Of a stretch of DNA of 22,148 nucleotides, positions 8,564 through 16,660 are shown one piece after another. This stretch comes from Coprinopsis marcescibilis. Its lineage: Eukaryota > Basidiomycota > Agaricomycetes > Agaricales > Psathyrellaceae. Each line of letters starts with the position of its first letter. The first letter of the stretch is position 1. Both the position numbers and the translations under genes were made by a program. The notes under the pieces are model-generated. The model searched no databases. It saw nothing but the letters and a program-made list of their open reading frames with translations, and had not been told where the DNA came from. Where the stretch lies: contig ML210482.1 of assembly GCA_004369085.1 (NCBI GenBank), forward strand, positions 1 to 22,148, written 5' to 3'.

Positions 8564-10749
8564 CTAAGGGGGACCGAGCTGAGCGAGGACATTTGCGGTC
8601 CCGTTCGCTGGAATGGTTCGTGATGTCAGGGACTTTTCTACAACGACGAATCGATTATCCTGCACTTACGGATTCCAGAGATCACACCCTTTGCCCCCAA
8701 CCGAACAAGTTTCTCCTTCATGACGGCTGGAGAAACATTTCCGTCCTTTGAGATGAGATAAGCCACGATTCCGGCGACGACGGAAGATGCCTGGTACAAA
8801 GTAAGTCCTTGTAAGTTATTGGTAATTCTGTAAGGAGATGTTGACATACTATGGCCGTTTCACTTCTGTTGGTCGGGGTCTGGATCAGGAGAGAAAGAAT
8901 GAGCAAGTATTGAACGACTTTGCAAGGCTGTAAATCGCCGTACGTAAATAAGGTCGGGGGAGGGTTCCCATGACTTTCCAACATCAGCGCAGAATACGTT
9001 GGTCCCTGGTGCAAAGATATCCACCGCGGGCCCATAGTTCGAGAAGCTCGAACGTGCGTCGTTTATATCGACGGCGCCGACAGTGATGACCGAAGGGACT
9101 CGTGCTGGAGAAGGCCAAGGTGACGAGAGCACGTCTTGATTTTCGTCACCCGCGCCAATCTTGGAGAAGCAGAACTTATTAAGTTCGAGAGTGAGTGCTC
9201 GACGATGAAGGGGACTTACGACAACGTGAATGCCAGATGCTACAAGCTATGAATAAAGATGAGATTCAGGAAGTGGATCTTTACATTGGCTTAAGCTTAC
9301 ATTTGCTACCGCATTGTCAAAGATGTCAGAGGGACCAAAGTCAGGACCACGAGTGGAATGTAGGTGAACGACAGCTGGGCGCTTGGTGGCCTTGACATCC
9401 TTTGCAATCCAATCTAAGCCCGATATCCTAGCCCGTTTCAGAACATCAGTGAGAATCTGACTCAATTGGGCACTCACGTTCTAGCCGCTGTTCCGTGCCT
9501 ATCAACGAGGAAAAGTGATAATCAGGTGCAATTAAATAACAAAATGGGGTTGGGAGCACTCACGTTGTATTAAAGAAGATAGCAGTGTAGAACACGATCA
9601 CATTCACGACATTTGCTTTCTATAGTGCTTGGTCAACCACTGATATAAACTGGATGCTGAACGGGTACCTTGGCGACACCCCATCGGGTACCAGCAACCA
9701 CAGAAGAAATGTATGTCCCAGTAACCTGCCCATACATGTTGTCGACTCCACTGTGAAATCTATGTTTAAGCATTACACAAAAGGAAAACTTGAGGGACTG
9801 ACATTTGAAAAGTATTAGTGCCGAATCGAAGACGAGAGGCGTAGTCGGCCTATCCACCCTTGGTTAGCCTTACTGCATCATTTTAGACTGTAGTGTGCTT
9901 TACCTGAGTTTTCCATATGCCTATAGGACGCTGGGTGAGAGCTAGAGGGTTATAAAGGGTAGCTGAGGCATACCAGCGTCTGTTTTGGTCCAAACATTAG
10001 TTACATAGCAAATGCCGGAGGCGAGGTTCACTTACCAACAACGTAGATATCAACTCCCGCGCCAGCAGCGGCGTCATTGTATGGGAATTGGTAATTGCTC
10101 CTCCTAAGCGAACCTCAGTCTTTTCAGAGTTGACACAGATGTGGTTACAAGCTCACGTCCAGTCTGGATCTGAGAGTCGTTGAGGTTGGGTTATTCTCCG
10201 CAAAGCCCGAGATGCGTCCCGTCTGTACGTTTAGTAAAAAACATCAGAGCCCAATCGAGTAGAGATAGGCTCAGCTGGGAACCTACTGTGTGATAAGCCC
10301 TGCCACCTCTGCGGTATGATCATCGAGTGTCTCTCCGACGTTGGCTCCTCTCGATAAGATGCCGACTGGATTGGATTCTGTCGCAGCTGGCTCGACTTCA
10401 GAGGAAGTGATACCGTCCTCGGATATATTCACAACGTCGCTCGAGGCTCGCAGATCCCGCAAGTCATCGTCGTTCAAGGTCGCTAATAATTCAGTTTGTG
10501 AGCGAGATTTCCGTAAGAAAATATGTGGATGATCACAAGCCGACCTGCGAAACCATTGACAAGGTCCCATTGGACAGTGTTCGCTGGAAGCCGCAGCCTC
10601 TGCAGCCAGTCCTTTTGGGATACACCAGCCTTAAGTTCCACAATGTACCTGCTCGAGGAAGCGCCGCCCTTGATCGAAGGTGCAGCAGCAGCGATAGTTG
10701 GCCAGGGGAAGAGAGGGAGAAGAATTGCAAGAATTACGCGGAAATCCAT
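8564..10749 (-). CDS. Subtilisin-like (peptidase S8) protein lacking catalytic residues; probable pseudoprotease or early pseudogene
   Basis: Fifteen exons: 10749-10545, 10482-10287, 10222-10157, 10103-10036, 9962-9904, 9849-9803, 9750-9669, 9619-9564, 9498-9478, 9427-9301, 9246-9220, 9159-8944, 8879-8850, 8790-8670 and 8607-8564. They give 454 aa without a stop. The protein starts with a signal peptide (ILAILLPLFPWPTIAAAAP) and an I9 propeptide (SRYIVELKAG ... VVNISEDG), so the ancestor was secreted. S8 landmarks follow: AGAGVDIYVV, VVAGTRWGVAK, SVITVGAVDIND, VDIFAPGTNVF, VVAGIVAYLI and a typical GIPNGTANVL end. Key positions differ. The His motif reads VTGTYISS (Thr for His). The oxyanion segment reads GAGDENQD (Asp for Asn). 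The Ser motif reads SETAIASS (Ala for Ser). Asp (VVDAGM) is encoded at 9980-9968 only if the acceptor at 9981-9980 is used, which leads to a stop; the acceptor at 9964-9963 keeps the frame but drops it. The first intron's donor (GTCGGC) is weak. Proteolysis is not expected. Confidence 0.75.
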
Positions 10750-11653
10750 GGTTGGTTTTCGCAACTTGATGAGACATTGGGCTTATGTCCTTTTATCAGC
10801 CGAGACCCTGCGCCTCTGTGCCATGAAGCCATTGCGTATTTCAATAAGTTATCAAGCGCCCAAGATGCCCAATAGGATGACCGTGCCGTGCAGAGTAGCA
10901 TTGGTGACAGAGCGAGAATGCGAATCCTTGTGCAAGTGTTCCTAACGGCCAACCCTTGCCTGTGTGCGAGGAATTTACCATAGAGTAGGAGGTAGAGTAT
11001 AAAATGCAGTAGAGGCCGCTACGGACTTCTCAGCGGAGGTTCTTTCAGAGCACAAAGCATAGATTGAAGTCGTGGGTCACTTTCGTTCCCGTCGTGGCGG
11101 AACCGAGATCCGAGAACTGAATGGGAGCGAAATCGCGGCTTGTAATCTCTTGAATGACATGGGTTTGCGTGCCTACTACGCTAGTGGTCACTCTCTAGAT
11201 CTTCAAGTGATTTTCGGCGAAATTCTTACAAGGGTGGGGGCCATCCGGTTGGCTTACTTCCGTGCTTTAGGGGACTTGACGAGTTTCTCTCGAGAAGCGT
11301 CGAGATGTCGCTGGGCCCATTTATGATATGTCTAGAGAAAGTGGTGGTCATTGCGAAACAAGTTCACGATTTTTCAAGGCAAATCAGTTGGCGTCATTGT
11401 TTATGACCTATTTATAGAAAACAAAGTCGAAATCACAGTTTAATAATCGTTAACCATCCATGAATCGGAGGCAATGGATTTCAAGCTTTGGAAAAGCCAA
11501 CTTAAGCTTGGAGTTATCTCATGAATTGCGACTTCGATTACCGGCAAGCAGCATAATATTTAGAGCGGAAAAGATTTTTTGTTTGGGTTGAGCGCACATG
11601 TCAGTATATGTAATTCACTCAGTAAATAAGTAGATCTGGCAAGCACTCGCCCT
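10750..11653. other. Intergenic region between subtilase 5' end and GH15 3' end
   Basis: About 900 nt. On the minus strand GATAAAAG (about 10796-10789), 40-47 nt before the subtilase ATG, is a weak TATA-like candidate. A plus-strand TATAAAA (about 10998-11004) has only an 84-codon ORF (11072-11326) after it, which lacks an ATG start and any recognisable similarity. I see no convincing gene, repeat or transposon here. Confidence 0.4.
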
Positions 11654-14600
11654 TTAGACGGCTGGTTGATGCAACGTATGCATCGTTCTCGACAAATTAT
11701 AGGCAGCCGAGATAAGTGTAACATGGCTGTGAAGCAGCATCGTCCGACGTCAGCGTTTGAAAGCGCGACTGGATTGCGAGAACCACTCACGTAAACCCTT
11801 GAACTGCATTACCCAAGGCTTCACCAGCATCCGATATTTCTTCAGTACAGAGGCCAACGTGATTGAGGTACAGCAAGAAGTCCTATATCCAACAACTTTA
11901 GTATTCCGAGCTGCAAAATAAAGGAAAATACACCCACCTCAAACATCGAAATTGCCTTTGTCAGCAAAGCTTTGTCGGTTTTACCGGCCCTGGTCAAGGC
12001 CTCGACGCACCAGAGGGTACAGAGACAGAAGGTACCCTCTTCGCCTCCGACGCCATCTCCTGATTTGCGGACATCGTAGCGATAGACGAGGTTCTATCAC
12101 CGTAAACGTTGAACTCAACAAATCGCTGAACGAAATAAGCATACACACATTCGCCGTCAGTCCTCCTTTCTCCGGAGTCTTCATGATCCTCTTCAAAGTG
12201 CTTACGAAGCGCGGGTCCGACTAGAGTAGAACCAATCAGAACGAAAATCCACTACGAACAACGAGAAGGACTTACAGCTTGCATGAAGAACACCAAGGGC
12301 ATGATCAACACGGCAGCATCGACGATATCCGTTTCCTCGTAGCTCTGCCCAAAGAATCTCTCCTCCTTGTTCCACGCCTTGTGCATGATGTCCTCGTAGA
12401 GCTCGTCCCGAGCTTTCAACCACTTGAATCGGTTGGGGCAAGGCAGCGAACGTTTCTCTGCCAATCGGAGCCCACGATCGATAGCAACCCAGAGCATAAC
12501 TTTGGAATACGTAAAGTTCCGTTTCATATCTCGCACCTCCCTAATTGTGCGAAGGAAATGTTAAGATGAAACTTGAGGCACTCGTGAACGTTAAAACGCA
12601 CCAGATAGATCTGTTCATGGGAACCAAAGGTTTAGCACGTAAACGGCGTCGAATCAAGAGCAACGTACAGATCTGAATCGTTGCAATGCTCAACGACATC
12701 TAGGTCAAAGGTCAGCCTCAAATCATAGATGCACAGAGCTAGGCGCTACACACAGTCCACAATCTCGCGAACCAATACCCTAGAAGAATGAACGTCAATA
12801 CCAGAAGCGATGCATAGCAACTGGGACATACCAATCGTCGTAACTAAGTGGTTTGCCAAACTGTAGATGGCAGGAACAGTGTCAGTCATAAGCTCTGAAA
12901 CACAACAGACTCGACTACCTTTTGGCCAAGATAGATACAATCCATTCTAAAGATCCGGCATCAGCACTCGTACCCAGTAAAACGACATCGAAGCATACTC
13001 ACAGTTCCCCATAAATGTCCTACAAAAAAGAAAAGAAATGCGATGATCAGTTACGCTCCGGCGATAATGATATGAAACGAACGCCTGGTGAAACACCCAC
13101 CAACTGAATATGATCTGCAGCTCCGTTCCCAATCCTAACAGGCTTGCTACCCTTGTGCCCATCCAGATGGTCGAGCTCAATCTCAGACATGTCCTTATCC
13201 CCATGAATAGTGTACATGATCTGGATCGAGCCATCTGGGTTCTTGTCCCTGATGCGGTCGAAGATGAAGTCGAGGTAAGCTGTAGAAGAGAGAATCCACG
13301 TCAGTTATAACCACCCCAAAGATGGTGAAGGTTAGTTAACGTACCATTGGCCTCCTCGGTATATCCTAGTCTGATCAATGCGTAGAGCGTGAAGCTCGAA
13401 TCTCTGATCCAGCTGTAACGATAGTCCCAGTTGCGGACACCGCCAATGTACTCGGGAAGACTGAAGGTTGGCGAGGCAACAACAGCACCTGAAACACGGC
13501 CGAAACACGATCAGGAACGAGTGGACGATAATCAGTAGGAAAGAACAAACCAGTCGGCTCGAAAATGAGCAGTTTCAAAGCCAACGCCGAGCGCAAAACT
13601 GATTCCTTCCACGATCCTTCATAAGAGCTTTGTCGAACCCAAGTTGCCCAGTACTTGTGTGTCGTCTACAGAACGAGCTGTCAGTTCAACAGAAGAGCGA
13701 TTGTCAAAACACTCACTTGCAACAGGGAGCTAACAAGTTCCTCTGTCAGCCAAGGGTCGTCCCCAGGCCTTCTATCATACAGACTCCTTCCCCGTTTCTT
13801 GTCGCCCCGCCCAACCTTGGAAGACTTGGCGATAGCCTTTTCGGTCCCTCCAACGAAGATGGAAGATGTTGTGGGTGTCTTATCTCTTCCCTCCTCTCGA
13901 ACTTCTTGCGTGACACCCTCCACCCCAGATCCCTTCGCCTCACTCTTCGAACTCTTCTCGGTCCGATTGCCGTAGCCCTTTTCACCTCCGGGGACAATCC
14001 TAAATACAAACGTAACACCCTCGCCCTCCTTCAGCACGAAATCGCTCTGAACAGCGAGGCCCTTATGGCCTTTGTGACTGAGGTCAAGCAGCTCGAGGTT
14101 GATTTTGGGCGGGGAAAAATCGTCTCCTTCGATGTCGTCAACGGAGAGGGGGGTAATGTGATCGCCGTGCCTGTGTGGATGGCCACCGAGACCCGAGGCG
14201 GAAGCTTCATCGTCGGTAAGAGACCCATCGCTTTCGTCGTCAGATGATGGTGCCTTTTTGGACAAGGTAGAAGCCGCGAACTCGTGGGCGGCCGAGTTGT
14301 GTGCCACATATCGCAAGTCCATAACGAGATCCGGACTCTCAAACAGGGCCTTGAGATGTCGCTCTCCTTCTGGCGGGGATTGTTCTTCGCTGGAAGTGAC
14401 GCTGTCTTCGCAACTATCCTTCTCAGAGGAGGGTCTGCTCTCGTCCTCAATGAGAGTGGTTGTGTGTTCGTCTCTTGCGTAATTGAATGCTGGGGCGCAT
14501 TGCATGCGTAGGGGTAAAGTGCCGCGGACGCATTCGATTCGACGAACGACCCATTGAAGCAGAGGCTTGGGTGCTGGGCAAGTTCAACGTCAGTAATTGG

Positions 14601-15376
14601 TTGGACAATGTGGCAAGCAGACATACACTTCTTTCCTCCGGATGTGTTGATCTTCGCGCTTGTGTGGCCAGCACTGTCTGGCGGAACGACCCCAAGAGGA
14701 GGGCGAGGTAAGAAATCGGTCACGCTGACAACCCCCGCATCGTTCATGAATTTGGTTTGGAGGACCTACAACAACGATCTCAATCAAGGGCTATTATAGA
14801 GATATAGGTACTCACATTAGAACTGGGCAGATAGTTCTGCTTTGTGGTAAAGGGCTGCAAGGGAGTGATGCTGAAATGCCCGCCCTTGTCCTTGTCCAAG
14901 ATTCGAGCGAAAACGCTGGGCGAATCGAAGTTTGGTACGCAGTAAGATTCGACTGAATGGGTAAAGTGGATGGTGAGATGTTGTCAAACATTCGTTGCGT
15001 TCGGATTACTTACTAGAGCCATCCAAGCTAACCAGCGCAGCGGTTCTCAGGTTTCCGATGAGTGCATGGTCCGCGATGGGTATGTAATCCCGTTCGTCGC
15101 TTGGATGAATCTGATTCATGGAGCGTTTATATGTCCGGGTTTGTTGGCCGTGCTAAGGCGCAACATCAGCCTCCCGCGGAGAGTCGAAGAAAGAAGCATG
15201 CGCACCTCCTCTAGTTCAGAACCACGCCCAAGACCTTTCTCTGCCACGAGCGAACGGCGTTGTTCAGAGCTCAAAGTGTGGAGGTGTTGGGATGAGGTGG
15301 GTTTGTGAACATGGTGGCCGATCAGGACGTGGTCCACAGGGCTATGGTGCGCTTTCGAATGGTCGGGCAACGACAT
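11654..15376 (-). CDS. GH15-family glycoside hydrolase (glucoamylase / trehalase-like)
   Basis: Nineteen exons: 15376-15206, 15110-15014, 14952-14816, 14765-14627, 14573-13717, 13665-13551, 13488-13345, 13279-13101, 13019-13003, 12946-12919, 12860-12832, 12779-12754, 12699-12669, 12610-12602, 12540-12276, 12220-12149, 12093-11938, 11882-11791 and 11726-11654. They join in phase to 878 aa. The N-terminal beta-rich domain runs from [13 protein letters not shown] to [11 protein letters not shown]. The (alpha/alpha)6 domain carries [12 protein letters not shown] (about 523-534, sugar contacts), SIWEV with the likely general acid Glu661, and [13 protein letters not shown] with the likely general base Glu838. 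No signal peptide is seen, so an intracellular alpha-glucosidic substrate such as trehalose or an oligosaccharide is plausible; specificity is inference. Two acidic Ser/Asp/Glu-rich stretches (about 217-250 and 283-325) interrupt the N-terminal domain. Two exons are tiny: 17 nt (13019-13003) and 9 nt (12610-12602). Confidence 0.88.
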
Positions 15377-15470
15377 TGTCGTAGCTCTTATCCGGTGGTT
15401 GGATGAAGCAGATGAGCTGATAGATCTTTTGCAAGATGATCTTGGTCGTGGTCGAAGGCGTAGTCTCAGG

Positions 15471-15480
15471 CTATTTATGG
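15471..15480 (-). promoter_or_regulatory. TATA-like element upstream of GH15 gene
   Basis: On the minus strand this reads CCATAAATAG, about 95 nt before the ATG at 15376, a plausible core-promoter position. Confidence 0.35.
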
Positions 15481-16173
15481 GGCTGAGACCTAAATGTATT
15501 GTTTGAATCACGATCGTGTCAGAGGTTGTCGCGTGACGCTGCCCTGTGGTCAAGTTACGAAATCCAGCGGTAGCTGAGCTGAACAGTATTGGCTGAGGAT
15601 TTCTAAATGTCACCCGGTGAGATAGGGATCGAAGAAGCACTTGAGTCAGCTTGCAATCTACTAGAACATATATTCGATCAATGTGCGCTTACCCTGGTTT
15701 GCGCATGACACTCCAAGTGCCAATCCCTCTTGAAGTAGGAATATGACACCCACGGAAATCTCCAGTTGTCAAATGATTCGACTTCTCAGTCTGGCGCCGT
15801 TTGTCATACCGCTCCAGAGACAGTGCTTGTTGGCTGGGTGCCGCACATGCAGTACAAATCTGCTTACAAAAGTTCAAATGCCATTTTGACCTCGTGCATG
15901 GGGCCAGTGACATAGGTCGTCCACACCCAAGGCCAAGCCAGCGGGAAGGGTTCTAGTCGAATATGACGTATGCTTCGCACACCGCTAACTTCTGACGAGG
16001 TTGTCGAAATGAATTGAATGCCAGCACTCGACAACCCAGCGCTGGGCGCTAAAGGGTTATGACCAAAAGGCGAGCAGGAGTAATCTGAACAGTCAGGTTG
16101 ACCGACCACTGGTGAGGGTAGTGAACAAGGGTAAACTTCGCGTTGGCCATTTACGTGGTGTCATAAAAGCAAG

Positions 16174-16199
16174 GTCGGACCTAGTCGGACACTGTCGGA
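16174..16199 (+). promoter_or_regulatory. Three GTCGGA direct repeats at exact 10-bp spacing
   Basis: GTCGGA occurs at 16174-16179, 16184-16189 and 16194-16199, each 10 bp apart, so all face the same side of the helix. CGG triplets are core contacts of fungal Zn2Cys6 regulators. The array lies about 460-490 bp upstream of the ThDP-enzyme start and about 800 bp from the GH15 start. Regulator binding is inference. Confidence 0.4.
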
Positions 16200-16222
16200 A
16201 CCCAGCCAGCATTCATCATTTA

Positions 16223-16261
16223 TGATGCGCTGCGCCGCCGCCGGGAGGCATTTGCGCATCA
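16223..16261. repeat. Inverted repeat TGATGCGC ... GCGCATCA
   Basis: A perfect 8-bp inverted repeat (16223-16230 with 16254-16261) is separated by 23 GC-rich bases. It could be a paired protein-binding site or a hairpin. It sits 24 bp downstream of the GTCGGA array in the divergent region. Confidence 0.4.
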
Positions 16262-16660
16262 GGGAATTATTGATGCGGATGATGGTAGAATCGGAGGGTT
16301 CCGTTCTCGAATGTTGAACCTCCAATGTCACGACTTTGGCTCTGAGTCTGAGCCTCACAATCCACCTCTTCAAAACTTCCCACAACCCTAGTGAAAGAAC
16401 GGCCGAGTCTGCACTTGGTCATGTGTCATCCTATCAATGCCTGGTTCTCAAAGCTCAAATAGGCAGGTACGAGAACTCCTCCCCCCGACTTCTCAACAGT
16501 GAATTGACCGGACTTTCTGAGTAAGTTCGCAGCATGTGCAGTCCAGACAGGGAGTGAACTTCAGAAGGACTGCACCACATCGTCTCACGATTAGACATGT
16601 TCCGAAGAGATGACAGAGCTGGTTATCTGACCCGTTCCTCCATTCCTTCCACCCACACAG

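Larger units (their letters stand above)
15377..16660. promoter_or_regulatory. Divergent upstream region of GH15 (-) and ThDP-enzyme (+) genes
   Basis: Nearly 1.3 kb with no supportable gene. It holds a TATA-like site for GH15 (15480-15471), three phased GTCGGA motifs (16174-16199) and an 8-bp inverted repeat (16223-16261). The GH15 frame stays open upstream of the chosen ATG at 15376, but no earlier in-frame ATG was found within it. Confidence 0.4.

Noticed and set aside
9478..9498. HGTAAR in subtilase exon 9 as the real catalytic His motif
   Set aside because: It lies well after the VVAGTRWGVAK segment, where the His motif must precede; the aligned His position is at VTGTYISS. Treated as coincidence.
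11072..11326. 84-codon plus-strand ORF downstream of a TATAAAA
   Set aside because: It begins with GTG, has no recognisable similarity and no splice-supported extension.
13630..14247. 205-codon plus-strand ORF
   Set aside because: It lies antisense to the largest GH15 exon, whose minus-strand frame carries clear family motifs; the plus-strand translation resembles nothing.
14031..14747. 238-codon minus-strand ORF
   Set aside because: Its first part is GH15 exon 4, but it then reads through intron 4 and out of frame through exon 5; correct splicing moves to another frame at 14573.
14500..14747. Mitochondrial or secretory targeting for GH15 through an upstream start
   Set aside because: The open frame upstream of 15376 is Arg/Ser-rich and could look like a presequence, but it lacks an ATG, so no targeting claim is made.
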